From contig JAZUDI010000044.1 of the NCBI GenBank assembly GCA_045639525.1, positions 1-64,000 on the forward strand: DNA of 64,000 nucleotides, written 5' to 3'. This DNA is from UBA1181 sp045639525 (GTDB taxonomy: Bacteria; Bacteroidota; Bacteroidia; Bacteroidales; Paludibacteraceae). How positions within the stretch are numbered: position 1 is the stretch's first letter; every line of letters starts with the position of its first letter. Positions 37,301 to 46,020 of the stretch are shown here, piece after piece. Both the position numbers and the translations under genes were made by a program. The notes under the pieces were generated by a model. The model saw only the letters and a program-made list of their open reading frames with translations. It did no database searches and was not told the origin of the DNA.

Positions 37301-37609
37301 AAGATTGAGTCTTACAACTTGTATGAGAAGATGATGAACGCGATCAACTACAGCTCCGTTTCTGTCTTGATGCGTGCTCAAATTCCTGTGCAACAGCGGA
37401 ATCCGGAGGAAAACGATGCTCAAGTAGCCCAAGAGCAGGCGCCGCAATCCGCACCTCGTAGGGAGTATGTGGAGAGCCGTTCGGAAGAACCGGAGCGTGA
37501 GCAACTACCTCGTCGTAGCGATCCTGTCCGTTCAGTCATCAACATTGGCAGAAATGATCTTTGCCCATGTGGGTCCGGCAAGAAGTACAAAAATTGTCAC
37601 GGTAAATAA
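34319..37609 (+). CDS. secA: Preprotein translocase ATPase SecA
   Basis: 1096 residues, the long Bacteroidota form. SecA drives unfolded proteins through SecYEG. Marks: N-terminal FSDLLSKLFGNKAQR, Walker A MATGEGKTLVGTLP, VHVITVNDYLSKRD, DEVDSVLIDDARTPLIISG, MTGTAETEAGEFW, TNMAGRGTDIKL, RQLRGRAGRQGDPGSS, and the C-terminal zinc/SecB-binding motif NDLCPCGSGKKYKNCHGK. Insertions of several dozen residues sit in the N-terminal half compared with E. coli SecA. TATTTTTG at 34284-34291 is an exact -7 element only about 28 bases before the ATG. lgt follows after 12 bases, so lipoprotein maturation is cotranscribed with export. Confidence 0.97.
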   Translation: MGFSDLLSKLFGNKAQRDQREIQPIVNKIKEVYPSIQKLSNDELRERTRSVREKISLYVADEMSKIEELRSEIDGMDVEKREAVYEQIDELDKKIVEKFKVVLDDVLPEVFAIVKDTARRFSENETVEVTATDMDRDLAATKDFVEIDGDKALYHNHWIAGGNEIQWNMVHYDVQLFGGVVLHKGKIAEMATGEGKTLVGTLPVFLNALTGYGVHVITVNDYLSKRDSEWMGPLFQFHGLSVDCIDKHRPNSAERRNAYRADITFGTNNEFGFDYLRDNMATNPSELVQRKHFYAIVDEVDSVLIDDARTPLIISGPVPQGEDQLFDQLCPRVEQLVALQKTMATNYLTEAKRLLKSDNKEEQTEGALALFRSYKALPKNTPLIKFLSEQGNKTILLETEKIYIAEQNKNMHIATDPLYFVIDEKNRSVELTDKGIEALTGASDDPSFFVLPDVGSELTLVEKSGLSADEKQAKKDEVLQNYAIKSERVHTVNQLLKAYALFDKNQEYVVVDGQVKIVDEQTGRIMEGRRYSDGLHQAIEAKERVKVEAATQTFATITLQNYFRMYSKLAGMTGTAETEAGEFWNIYKLDVVVIPTNRPIARIDMEDRVFRTKREKYKAVIEEIVRLVECGRPVLVGTTSVDISEQLSKMLTMRKIEHNVLNAKLHQKEADIVAEAGKSSIVTIATNMAGRGTDIKLSDEVKAAGGLAIIGTERHESRRVDRQLRGRAGRQGDPGSSVFYVSLEDNLMRIFGSDRISSVMDKLGFKEGEMIEDRMITKSIERAQKKVEENHFGTRKRLLEFDDVMNKQREVVYRKRRQTLLGERLGVNTMNMIDGVAFSIAKNSRPNYAFDYYESEARRIFAIESPITEEQFKNMSVDTAADVLFKAAMETFKRKMDNIANVAMPVVKRVYEEQGDRFENMIIPITDGKLMYNIPVNLKEAYESEGKAIVKAFERGVLLHTIDEYWKKHLREMDELRHSVQNATYEQKDPLLIYKIESYNLYEKMMNAINYSSVSVLMRAQIPVQQRNPEENDAQVAQEQAPQSAPRREYVESRSEEPEREQLPRRSDPVRSVINIGRNDLCPCGSGKKYKNCHGK

Positions 37610-37621
37610 TCAGTAGGTTGT

Positions 37622-38470
37622 ATGCTATCCTATATCACTTGGACCGTTGATCCTAACCTTGTCTCTTTGGGACCGTTGACCATTCGTTGGTATGGTTTGA
37701 TGTGGGCTATCGGTTTCTTTATCGGTTACGGCATCGAATCGAAAATATACAAGAGAGAGGGGATGACCGACCAGCACATGGAGAAGTTATTCTATTTCAT
37801 GATGTTTGGAACCGTCATCGGCGCTCGAATCGGCCACTGTTTCTTTTATGAGGCGAACTACTATTTGAGCCATCTCTCAGAGGTGTTGTATGTCTGGAAG
37901 GGAGGACTTTCCAGCCATGGTGGTGCATGTGGTATCTTGATTGCGCTGTGGATTTTTAGCAAGTATGTCGCAAAGAAGAATTTTATTTGGGTGATGGATA
38001 GAATAGTCGTGCCCGTCGCTTTTTGTGGCGCGTGCATTCGATTCGGAAATTTGATGAACCATGAGATCTATGGACATGCGACTGATGTCCCATGGGCTTT
38101 CAGATTCATCCTCAATATCCATCGTTGGCAGGGGGGTGCCGATCCGATATTCTCCGCTCCGAGCCATCCAACCCAAATCTATGAGGTGCTCTATTGCTTG
38201 GTGACCTTTGCGGTGGTGCTCTTTTTGTATTGGCGTACCAATGCGAGAAAATTCGAGGGCTTTATCTATGGCGTGTTCCTCATCGGTATCTTCCTAACCC
38301 GTTTCTTGTTGGAGTTCATCAAGAACAGCCAAGAGGATTTTGAGGAGGATATGTTGTTGAATATGGGACAAATATTGAGCCTGCCTTTGGTGATATGGGC
38401 CATTTATTTATTGTATAAGTCAGTTGGCGAGATGCGAAAAAGTGGCGGACTGCGGCTGACCAATGAGTGA
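37622..38470 (+). CDS. lgt: Prolipoprotein diacylglyceryl transferase
   Basis: 282 residues, seven membrane segments. It transfers diacylglycerol from phosphatidylglycerol to the lipobox Cys, the first step of lipoprotein maturation. Marks: IRWYGLMWAIGFFIGY near residue 20, GTVIGARIGHCFFYE, WKGGLSSHGGACG, GNLMNHEIYGHATD (the Lgt signature with Arg and Asn/Glu ligands), and HPTQIYEVLYC. Twelve bases after secA and 21 bases before nagB, so in one transcript. It acts before Lnb (encoded near 56.3 kb), which adds the third chain. Confidence 0.95.
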   Translation: MLSYITWTVDPNLVSLGPLTIRWYGLMWAIGFFIGYGIESKIYKREGMTDQHMEKLFYFMMFGTVIGARIGHCFFYEANYYLSHLSEVLYVWKGGLSSHGGACGILIALWIFSKYVAKKNFIWVMDRIVVPVAFCGACIRFGNLMNHEIYGHATDVPWAFRFILNIHRWQGGADPIFSAPSHPTQIYEVLYCLVTFAVVLFLYWRTNARKFEGFIYGVFLIGIFLTRFLLEFIKNSQEDFEEDMLLNMGQILSLPLVIWAIYLLYKSVGEMRKSGGLRLTNE

Positions 38471-38491
38471 TAATCCTTAAATTTATATATT

Positions 38492-39286
38492 ATGAGAGTT
38501 CTTATTCAATCGGATTACGAATCTATTTCGAAATGGGCTGCGAAACATGTCGCGGACACGATTAACAAATTCAACCCAACGGATGACCGTAAGTTCGTTT
38601 TAGGACTTCCTACCGGTTCTTCTCCGATTGGAATGTACCGTGAATTGATTAAGTTGAATCAGTCCGGTGTGGTCTCATTCCAGAATGTTATCACATTCAA
38701 CATGGATGAGTATGTGAATTTGCCTAAAGAGCATCCGGAGAGTTATTACTCGTTTATGTGGAATAACTTCTTCAAACATATCGATATCCCTGCCGAGCAG
38801 GTGAATATTCTCAATGGCAACGCTCCTGATTTGGAGAAGGAGTGCGCTGATTACGAGGCACGCATCAAGGCGGCTGGTGGTATCCAGTTGTTCGTGGGAG
38901 GTATCGGACCTGATGGTCACATCGCTTTCAATGAGCCAGGTTCTTCATTGACCTCTCGTACCCGTTTGAAACATTTGACCACAGATACCATTATCGCCAA
39001 TTCTCGTTTCTTCGATAATGACATGAGCAAGGTGCCTACCTCTGCGTTGACCGTGGGTGTGGGAACCATCATGGATGCGAAGGAGGTGATGATCTTGGTG
39101 AGTGGCTACAACAAGGCGCGCGCATTGCAACAAGCCATCGAGGGCGGTGTTTGCCAAATGTGCACTTTGAGCGCTTTGCAGCTTCATCCTCAAGGTATCA
39201 TTGTCTGCGATGAGTTGTCCACCTTTGATTTGAAGGTTTCGACTTACCGCTACTTCAAGGATATCGAGAAGGAAAACTTATTGTAA
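38492..39286 (+). CDS. nagB: Glucosamine-6-phosphate deaminase
   Basis: 264 residues, close to E. coli NagB (266). It converts glucosamine-6-phosphate to fructose-6-phosphate and ammonia. Marks: LGLPTGSSPIGMYRELI, NMDEYVNLPKEHPESY with the catalytic Asp, GGIGPDGHIAFNEPGSSL with the catalytic His/Glu, and QLHPQGIIVCDE. It sits 21 bases after lgt, probably the third gene of the secA transcript. A hexosephosphate mutase follows with its own -7 element. The kept C-terminal YFKDIEKENL suggests an intact hexamer-forming enzyme. Confidence 0.95.
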   Translation: MRVLIQSDYESISKWAAKHVADTINKFNPTDDRKFVLGLPTGSSPIGMYRELIKLNQSGVVSFQNVITFNMDEYVNLPKEHPESYYSFMWNNFFKHIDIPAEQVNILNGNAPDLEKECADYEARIKAAGGIQLFVGGIGPDGHIAFNEPGSSLTSRTRLKHLTTDTIIANSRFFDNDMSKVPTSALTVGVGTIMDAKEVMILVSGYNKARALQQAIEGGVCQMCTLSALQLHPQGIIVCDELSTFDLKVSTYRYFKDIEKENLL

Positions 39287-39381
39287 ATCATAGGTGGGGT
39301 TGCTGCCCGCGACCCTCTCCTTTTTTATATTTGTGGAGGATTCCTCCCGTAAGTTGTATATAACTAATTAGTATTTATTTT

Positions 39382-41118
39382 ATGGATAACGCTTTGTTGC
39401 AGGAGGTTACAGCAAGAGCAAACGCTTGGTTGAACGGTAACTTCGACGCAGAAACTAAGAGTGAGGTAAAACGTTTGTTGGATAATTCCGACAAGACTGA
39501 TTTGATCGACGCGTTCTATCAGAACCTTGAGTTCGGAACTGGTGGTTTGCGCGGAATCATGGGTGTGGGTACCAACCGTATGAACAAGTATGTGGTAGGT
39601 ATGGCTACTCAAGGATTCGCCAACTATTTGAAGAAGAATTTTGCTGGACGTAAGCAAATCTCTGTTGTGGTAGGTCACGATTGCCGTAATAACTCTCGTC
39701 TCTTCGCTGAGACAGTTGCTGATATTTTCTCCGCTAACGGCATCCAAGTTTATCTATTTGAGGCATTGCGTCCAACTCCGGAAATCTCTTTCGCTATTCG
39801 TCAGTTGAAGGCTCAAGCTGGTGTGAATGTGACTGCTAGCCACAATCCTCGTGAGTACAACGGATACAAGGCTTATTGGGAGGATGGTGCGCAAGTGCTC
39901 GCTCCTCACGATAAGGGTATCATCGAGGAGGTGAACAAGGTGAAGGTTGAGGATGTGAAGTTCGACGGCAACAAGGATTTGATCAAGATCATCGGCGGTG
40001 AGATGGACTTCGACTACATGACAGCTGTACACGAGGCATTGATTGATCAAGATGTGATCAATCGCCAAAAGGATCTTAACATCGTCTATTCGGCAATGCA
40101 CGGAACTGGTCGTGTGATTGTTCCTCTTTGCTTGCGCTCTTGGGGCTTCCAAAACATCAATGTGGTTCCTGAGCAAATGATCGTGGATGGTAACTTCCCA
40201 ACAGTGGTTAGCCCTAATCCAGAGAATGCTGAGGCTATGACACTTGGTATGAAACTCGGTACAAAGTTGAACGCTGACTTGGTTGTGGCTACAGACCCAG
40301 ACGCAGACCGTTTGGCTATCGTTTGCCGCGACAACAAGGGTGAGTGGATGATCATCAACGGTAACCAAACCGCTATGATGTTCTGCTACTACATCATCAC
40401 CAATATGAAGAAGCTTGGCAAGATGACAGGTAATGAGTTCCTTGTTAAGACTATTGTAACGACTGAGGTTATTGCTGAGATCGCTAAGAAGAATAATATC
40501 GAGCTTCGCGACTGCTATACTGGATTTAAGTGGATCGCTCGTGAGATCGCAATCTCTGAGGGTAAGAAGAAGTACATCGGTGGTGGAGAGGAGAGCTTCG
40601 GATTCTTGCCATTCGACAAGGTTCGTGATAAGGATGCTCCTGCTTCCATCTGTTTGATCTGTGAGATCGCCGCTTGGGCCAAGGATCAAGGTAAGACGCT
40701 TTACGATTTGTTGATGCAAATCTACCAAGAGTATGGCTTCTCTAAGGAGTTCACCATCAATGTGACTAAGCCTGGTAAGAGTGGTGCTGACGAGATCAAG
40801 GCGATGATGGAGGGCTTCCGCGCTAATCCTCCTAAGGATCTCGGTGGAAGCAAGGTCTCTGTCGTGAAGGATTTCAAGACCCTTGAGATGACTACTGAGG
40901 CTGGTAAGCAAAAGCTTGATATGCCTGAGACCAGCAATGTCCTTCAATGGTTCTGTGAGGATGGAACAAAGGTTTCTGTTCGTCCTTCCGGTACTGAGCC
41001 TAAGATTAAGTTCTACTGTGAGGTGAAGGGTACCATGAAGTCCGCTGCTGATTACGCTGATCAAAACGAAAAGGCTGCGGCTAAGATCGAGGCCATCAAG
41101 AAGTCTTTGAATTTGTAA
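39382..41118 (+). CDS. Phospho-sugar mutase (phosphoglucomutase/phosphomannomutase)
   Basis: 578 residues, the long PgmB/YbbT-like type common in Bacteroidota. It interconverts hexose-1- and hexose-6-phosphates through a phosphoserine. Marks: FGTGGLRGIMGVGTNRMN near residue 52, active-site TASHNPREYNGYKAYW with Ser near 153, metal loop ATDPDADRLAIVCRD, sugar-binding GGGEESFGFLP, and phosphate-binding RPSGTEPKIKFY at the C-terminus. Codons are strongly biased, so it is highly expressed. TATATTTG at 39326-39333 is an exact -7 element. Glucose versus mannose specificity cannot be read from the sequence. Confidence 0.92.
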   Translation: MDNALLQEVTARANAWLNGNFDAETKSEVKRLLDNSDKTDLIDAFYQNLEFGTGGLRGIMGVGTNRMNKYVVGMATQGFANYLKKNFAGRKQISVVVGHDCRNNSRLFAETVADIFSANGIQVYLFEALRPTPEISFAIRQLKAQAGVNVTASHNPREYNGYKAYWEDGAQVLAPHDKGIIEEVNKVKVEDVKFDGNKDLIKIIGGEMDFDYMTAVHEALIDQDVINRQKDLNIVYSAMHGTGRVIVPLCLRSWGFQNINVVPEQMIVDGNFPTVVSPNPENAEAMTLGMKLGTKLNADLVVATDPDADRLAIVCRDNKGEWMIINGNQTAMMFCYYIITNMKKLGKMTGNEFLVKTIVTTEVIAEIAKKNNIELRDCYTGFKWIAREIAISEGKKKYIGGGEESFGFLPFDKVRDKDAPASICLICEIAAWAKDQGKTLYDLLMQIYQEYGFSKEFTINVTKPGKSGADEIKAMMEGFRANPPKDLGGSKVSVVKDFKTLEMTTEAGKQKLDMPETSNVLQWFCEDGTKVSVRPSGTEPKIKFYCEVKGTMKSAADYADQNEKAAAKIEAIKKSLNL

Positions 41119-41135
41119 TCAATTCAATCTTTATA

Positions 41136-41170
41136 AAAAAAGTCCTGGGCGTTGGCTCAGGACTTTTTGT
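41136..41170. terminator. Bidirectional terminator, mutase / repeat protein
   Basis: AAAAAGTCCTG / CAGGACTTTTT perfect stem with a ten-base loop, A- and T-runs at both sides. Confidence 0.88.
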
Positions 41171-41219
41171 TTTTATGGATGTTTGTTTGGGTGTAGTAGG
41201 CGTGAATTCAATTTCTCCT

Positions 41220-43787
41220 CTATCTCTTTGTCACTTTCCAACCTTTTGGAATCCTGTTTTCATTGAATTCTGTCACGAGTGAGGTGGGACAGATGAAGGT
41301 GCCCTCCTTGGAGACGCCGCTCACCCAATTGGAGGAGTAATCCCTCTTTACGGGCGTTTTGCTTTTAGCCTTGTTGTTGGCGGCTGGTTTGGCGCTCTTC
41401 CCCTTCCAAGAGATGAATCGCACCTCTATCTGGTTCAGTTTCGCACAATTGTAGAACATGTCTTTGATGCAATCCTCGTTGAGGCTTTTGCCTTCGATGA
41501 TAGGCCCTTTGACCAGTTTCTTGCATCCGGCGAACATGCCTTCGTAGCAATTGTTCTCCAACTCTTTGGCCGGTAGGTCAGATACTTCCGTGATGTTCAC
41601 GCAATCTTTGAACATGTTTTTGTAACAGAATTCGTTCAATTGTTCCGCTTGCAGTTGGGGTGTGGCGCTCAGTCCTTCGCATTCGTTGAACATCGCGTGG
41701 TAGCAACCTTCGGATAGTGTGTCCGCAGGTAAAACAGGGGCTGCGGTGATTTTCTTGCACCCTTTGAACATGTATTCGTAGCAATACTTTGCCAAGTGTC
41801 GGGCTGGTAGAGCCGGTGCTTGCGCCAGATTGACACATTCGTAGAACATGGATCGGTAGCATTGTTTAGCCATTGTGGTGGCAGGTAGCGTGCCGACTTG
41901 ACTAAGTGCGACGCAGTCGTAGAACATCTCCTGGTAGCATGCCTCTTCCAATACCGTGGCGGGGAGTTCGGGCGCCTTTGTGAGTCTCTTGCATGATTGG
42001 AACATGCCTTCATAGCATGACTTCGCCAACTTGGTTGCGGGTAGTTGAGGCGCTGTGGTGAGGGATGAGCATCCGGAGAACATATATTGGTAACATTCGT
42101 CGCTCATCTCCGTGGCGGTAAGTTCGGGCGCTTGGATAAGGTTACTGCAATTGCAGAACATGTATTGATAACAGCCCTTCTTCAAATTTTGAGCGGGTAA
42201 TTTCCCCGCCTGTTTGATCCCCTTGCAGGCTCCGAACATCTTGTTGTAGCAGTTCTCTGCCAGGTTGGTGGCATGCAGAACTGGCATTTCGGTCAATCCG
42301 TTGCATCCGTAAAACATGCCGTCATAGCAATTAGGCACCATGGTGGTCGCTGGCAATTCAGGTGCTTGGGGAAGGTCCACACAGTCGTAGAACATCTCCT
42401 GGTAACATGCTTTCCCTAATGCGGTTGATGGCAGTTCGGGCGCCTTTACAAGTCCTTTGCATCCTTTGAAGAGGGATGCGAAACAGCCGTTGCCCGGAAT
42501 GGCACTCATCTCGCCTTTGCCGTCCACCAAACTCATCACGCTTCCGCTGGCGGAGATGGTTCCCTTCATGAAGAAGCGTGTCTCTTGGTCGTTGTCTTTT
42601 TGGGAGAATCCGTTTGGATTTTTCCCCTTGAAATAGATTTTGTCCCCTTGGAATTTCAAAGGAATGGTGTCGTTGAAGGAGAGCGTGTCCCATTTCTCTC
42701 CATCTTTGGAGTAGAGCACTTCCGGTTCGTTCTCTCCGATGAGTTCCATGCCGATGTAGCCACCAGGTTTGAGTGCGGTAAAACAGAGAAACTTTTCTCC
42801 CTTGCCGGCTTGATCCTCGTGGATGACTTCCCATCCCTCAGGAATGTTGCTACTGCCGTATTGGACTGGTAGTTTCCCTGAACTGATAAAGGTTCCCTCT
42901 TGGGCGACATCGCCTAGCCATACGGTCGTGTAACGCTCCTCTATGCTTCCGTCTCCCCAATCGGTGAAGGCAACCTTCACTCTGTTTATCTTCGGACATT
43001 GGTCAAACATTCTAGAATAGCACATGGGTGCCAACTCTTCCGCTGGAAGGAAGGGAATCTCCCTTAGGTTGGCACAGTTCCGGAACATGTAGGCGTAACA
43101 GCTCTCGTCCATTCTCTTGGAGGGTAGGTCTGGGGCCTTCACTAGGCGGGTGCACCCATAGAACATGCCTTCGTAGCAACTCTTCTCCATGAACTTACCG
43201 GGAAGTTCTGGTGCCACTGGCAGGCTGACGCATCCGTGAAACATTCCTGCGTAGCAACGCTCCTCTAGTGCGGAGGCGGGTAGGAGAGGGGCTTGCGTCA
43301 GTTTGTCGCATCCCTTGAACATCTCTTGGTAACATCCTGGTTTCAATGTGGTGGCGGGCAGTTCCGGCGCTTGGGTGAGGCTGGAGCAGTTTACGAAGAG
43401 TTGGTAGAAACATTCGCTATTGGGAATTTCTTTGCTCTCTCCCTTGCCGTCGATAAGGCTCATCACGCTTCCCTTGGCGGAGAACACTCCTGTCATAACA
43501 AAGCTGCTGCGGGCTCGTCCCCCCTCTTGGGAGAAACCTTGCGGATTGTTTCCTCTGAAAAAGATCTTATCTCCCGCATTGAGGAAGATGGGCTTCCCCG
43601 CCACTAAGGGTTTCCACTTCTTGGTGTCGTTCAAAGCGTATTCAAGGTTGGGGTTGTTTCCCTCTTTGTTCGCAATCTCGATGGTTGACTCGTCCTTCTT
43701 TGCAGTGAAGCAAAGAATGTTTTCCGCTGCGGCCCACCCGAAGGAGGTAAGCGCCAATAGGATGGTTATGATGGTTCTTTTGGCCAT
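41220..43787 (-). CDS. Secreted two-module Cys-Tyr-x-x-Met-Phe repeat protein (BspA-like leucine-rich repeat)
   Basis: 855 residues. A signal peptide ends near residue 21 (GWAAA). Two similar modules follow. Each opens with an ~85-residue beta domain (LCFTAKKD / LCFTALKP, GDKIFFRGNNPQGFSQ / GDKIYFKGKNPNGFSQ, GSVMSLIDGKGE / GSVMSLVDGKGE) and continues with 26-residue repeats of the form CYxxMFxxCxxLxxAPxLPAxxLxxx: six in module 1, fourteen in module 2. Each module ends with a short closing domain (EGTFI ... IPxGWxV). The repeats resemble BspA/LRR_5 repeats with fixed Cys pairs. No T9SS tail or lipobox is visible, so the final location is uncertain. Found in gut and oral Bacteroidota; function unknown, surface binding is a guess. 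Minus-strand TACATTTG (plus 43804-43811) is an exact -7 box. Confidence 0.8.
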   Translation of the reverse strand: MAKRTIITILLALTSFGWAAAENILCFTAKKDESTIEIANKEGNNPNLEYALNDTKKWKPLVAGKPIFLNAGDKIFFRGNNPQGFSQEGGRARSSFVMTGVFSAKGSVMSLIDGKGESKEIPNSECFYQLFVNCSSLTQAPELPATTLKPGCYQEMFKGCDKLTQAPLLPASALEERCYAGMFHGCVSLPVAPELPGKFMEKSCYEGMFYGCTRLVKAPDLPSKRMDESCYAYMFRNCANLREIPFLPAEELAPMCYSRMFDQCPKINRVKVAFTDWGDGSIEERYTTVWLGDVAQEGTFISSGKLPVQYGSSNIPEGWEVIHEDQAGKGEKFLCFTALKPGGYIGMELIGENEPEVLYSKDGEKWDTLSFNDTIPLKFQGDKIYFKGKNPNGFSQKDNDQETRFFMKGTISASGSVMSLVDGKGEMSAIPGNGCFASLFKGCKGLVKAPELPSTALGKACYQEMFYDCVDLPQAPELPATTMVPNCYDGMFYGCNGLTEMPVLHATNLAENCYNKMFGACKGIKQAGKLPAQNLKKGCYQYMFCNCSNLIQAPELTATEMSDECYQYMFSGCSSLTTAPQLPATKLAKSCYEGMFQSCKRLTKAPELPATVLEEACYQEMFYDCVALSQVGTLPATTMAKQCYRSMFYECVNLAQAPALPARHLAKYCYEYMFKGCKKITAAPVLPADTLSEGCYHAMFNECEGLSATPQLQAEQLNEFCYKNMFKDCVNITEVSDLPAKELENNCYEGMFAGCKKLVKGPIIEGKSLNEDCIKDMFYNCAKLNQIEVRFISWKGKSAKPAANNKAKSKTPVKRDYSSNWVSGVSKEGTFICPTSLVTEFNENRIPKGWKVTKR
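41420..42490 (-). repeat. 26-residue repeat array, module 2 (14 units)
   Basis: Fourteen tandem 78-base units, each encoding CYxxMF ... C ... APxLPA. The last unit begins CIKDMF. Units are diverged in DNA, so slippage is not expected. Confidence 0.85.
42975..43415 (-). repeat. 26-residue repeat array, module 1 (6 units)
   Basis: Six tandem 78-base units of the same repeat, the first being CFYQLF and the last CYSRMF. Confidence 0.85.
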
Positions 43788-43963
43788 ATTCTTCTCTTTT
43801 TTGCAAATGTATTAAAAAATGGGGAGTGAAGGAAACTCAATAAATTGGTAATTTGTTTCTTTTTTATCTTGCGGTAGTATGTTTTTCCGCTAAATATCAT
43901 TTATTTTGCAGTAAATTTTAAAATATATTGACGAATAAAAGAGTGAAATTAGAAATCTGACTT

Positions 43964-44929
43964 ATGGCTTCAAAACGAATTGAGTATTTTGATACTGCGA
44001 AGGGAATATGTATTTTATTGGTGGTGATGACGCATGTCTTCGATGACACCTATGGTTTGGATTATCCTGCAAAGATGCAGTTGGAGACCATCCGAATGCC
44101 TTTGTATTTTATTCTTTCCGGCCTGTTCTTCAAGACATACACGGGTTTCGTGGATTTTGCGGTGCATAAGGTCAATAAGATTCTAATTCCGTTCATTTGT
44201 TTCCAAACTGTTTTCGTCGTGTTGGAGAAGGTTATGGCGAATGTTGGCGGAACGATTTTCAGCGGATGGTATTTCCCTTTGTGGTTCCTGCTCTGTCTTT
44301 TTGAGATGAATATTATCTTTTGCGCCCTTCGACTCTTGATAAAGAATGACATCCTGTTGATGGCAGTCTGTTGTGCATTGGGTGTGGCATTTTCCTATGC
44401 GGGCTACATTTTCGGCTATCTTGCCTCCGCGTTCAGTTGTTTGCCGTTCTTTGTCTTCGGCTATTTCTTACGAAATAAGACTGATTTCCTGACCGATGGG
44501 CCGTCGTGGTGGAAGTCTCTGATTCTGGTGGTTGGTATCGCTGTCGCTTCCACACTCTTGGCGGGCGTCTGCTATTATGCTTGGAATAAATTCGATATGA
44601 ATATTTTCGCCCTCTATTTTTGCGGATGTTTGGGTACATTGGCAATCATCTCCGTGACGAAATTTTTCGGTGCGGTTCCTTTGCTCTCCTATGTCGGTAG
44701 GTATAGTTTAATTGTCTTGATTTTCCACTTTGGTGTCTTGAAGTTGACGGATGCCGCTCTGAATGCCGCATTCGACTTGAATCCTCATGTGGCGGCCTCA
44801 ATACTCTTTGTTTTGACTGTGGCGATCACGACTCTGTTAATTGCCCCTGTGAAGAAATATTTGGCTTATGTGACGGCTCAAAAGGATGTCTTCGATCCTC
44901 TTTACTGGAGTAATCGTTTGAAGAAATAG
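43964..44929 (+). CDS. Acyltransferase 3 family membrane protein (YcfT/WecH-like)
   Basis: 321 residues, about ten membrane segments. It opens with RIEYFDTAKGICILLVVMTH, where His is the conserved catalytic residue of acyltransferase 3 proteins, then MPLYFILSGLFFKTY and KVNKILIPFICFQ. The C-terminal helices include SYVGRYSLIVLIFHFGVLK. It probably acetylates a surface glycan, in a smaller subfamily than the gene at 28.5 kb. It stands alone between the repeat protein and DUF4197. No glycosyltransferase neighbours, so the acceptor is unknown. Confidence 0.85.
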   Translation: MASKRIEYFDTAKGICILLVVMTHVFDDTYGLDYPAKMQLETIRMPLYFILSGLFFKTYTGFVDFAVHKVNKILIPFICFQTVFVVLEKVMANVGGTIFSGWYFPLWFLLCLFEMNIIFCALRLLIKNDILLMAVCCALGVAFSYAGYIFGYLASAFSCLPFFVFGYFLRNKTDFLTDGPSWWKSLILVVGIAVASTLLAGVCYYAWNKFDMNIFALYFCGCLGTLAIISVTKFFGAVPLLSYVGRYSLIVLIFHFGVLKLTDAALNAAFDLNPHVAASILFVLTVAITTLLIAPVKKYLAYVTAQKDVFDPLYWSNRLKK

Positions 44930-44950
44930 GTAGCATACTTGATATAACAG

Positions 44951-44980
44951 AAGAAGGAGACCTTGAGGCCTCCTTCTTTC
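44951..44980. terminator. Bidirectional terminator
   Basis: AAGAAGGAG / CTCCTTCTT hairpin between the acyltransferase and the convergent DUF4197 gene. Confidence 0.75.
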
Positions 44981-45009
44981 GTTTATGCATGCGGATTATT
45001 TCTTGTGGA

Positions 45010-45894
45010 TTATTTCTTATCCAATTGTCCGAAGACGCTCTTAAGCACATCGTTGACGCGGGCACCGGCATTGTGACGGATATCGTACTCTTTCTCCGAC
45101 ACTTTGGTGAAGAGTCCGGAAAGAGCCTTGTCTGTGATGTAGTTGGAGAGGTCTGAAGTGACTGGTTTGATACCTCTTAGCATTTCGAAGTATTCATCCT
45201 TCAAAAAGCCTGTCATACGAGCCAACTCAAGAGCTGACTTGATGGCGGAGCTATCCATCATCTCCACTAATTTGTTGTTGTAGTTAGCGAATGTCGCCCA
45301 CGCCTGATTAGGAGTGGTATTGGCGATTTGCACTGAACTGAGCGATGTGGTAATGGATGGAATGAATGCGTTTTGAAGTTGGCTGAAGGTGTTCTCCTTC
45401 AAATAGGAGGTTGCTGCATTGTCCGCACCGAAGAGGATGTTCTTAGCGTCGCCCATAGAGATGCCCGTGATGGCATCTGCGAAGATGTCGACTGATTTAG
45501 GCGCTGCATCCTCGGCCGCGCGGTTGAGGAGCGTCACAACCGTATCTGAGGTTGGAATGGAGACGCCAGATGTGTTGAGGATGGAGTTGACCGCTTGGTT
45601 TTGCGAAATGGATTGCACTGCATTGAAGATGGTGAGTGCCTCCTCAGGGATGCCGATGCGGACGGCTGCGTCCGCCAAGAATCCGTCTTTCTTACCGAGG
45701 TTAGCCGCCGCGGTTTCGATACCTACCTTTAACGCGGATTTAAGACCTGCGGCGATGTCGATGCCTCCGCCTCCATTGATGGAGTTGAGAATATCTTTGG
45801 CTGAACCATTATTGATGGAACTGATGATCTCCTTCGCCGCATCACTTTGCGCGACCTTGTTGATCGTTGAGAATACGTCATTTAATAAACCCAT
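45010..45894 (-). CDS. DUF4197 domain protein
   Basis: 294 residues, mostly helical. The middle matches the DUF4197 pattern: AAGLKSALKVGIETAAANLG, DGFLADAAVRIGIPEE, then SMGDAKNILFGADNAATSYL and a C-terminal LSGLFTKVSEKEYDIRHN. Many family members are secreted or lipoproteins; here no signal peptide is visible (start MGLLNDVFSTINKVAQ), so the protein may be cytoplasmic or the true start may differ. An N-terminal extension with GGGGIDIAAG links to the domain. Function of the family is not known. It is divergent from the Rpn-type gene, and a one-mismatch -7 box (TATCTTTA, plus 45936-45943) lies upstream. Confidence 0.75.
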   Translation of the reverse strand: MGLLNDVFSTINKVAQSDAAKEIISSINNGSAKDILNSINGGGGIDIAAGLKSALKVGIETAAANLGKKDGFLADAAVRIGIPEEALTIFNAVQSISQNQAVNSILNTSGVSIPTSDTVVTLLNRAAEDAAPKSVDIFADAITGISMGDAKNILFGADNAATSYLKENTFSQLQNAFIPSITTSLSSVQIANTTPNQAWATFANYNNKLVEMMDSSAIKSALELARMTGFLKDEYFEMLRGIKPVTSDLSNYITDKALSGLFTKVSEKEYDIRHNAGARVNDVLKSVFGQLDKK

Positions 45895-45986
45895 ATACCT
45901 TCTTTTTAGATTATTGTTGTGTGTTAATAGTATTGTAAAGATAATAATATTTTTGTTCTTCTTTCTATAATCAAATAAATATTATA

Positions 45987-45994
45987 TATTTGTG
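45987..45994 (+). promoter_or_regulatory. -7 element of the Rpn-type gene
   Basis: TATATTTG, exact match; no clear -33 element at 19-21 bases. The ATG is at 46021. Confidence 0.4.
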
Positions 45995-46020
45995 TATTAT
46001 ATACATTATAAATTAGTCTT

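Noticed and set aside
39754..41064. 436-codon minus-strand ORF opposite the phospho-sugar mutase
   Set aside because: The plus-strand mutase has all family motifs; the minus ORF is low in complexity and rich in Leu/His as expected from an antisense shadow.
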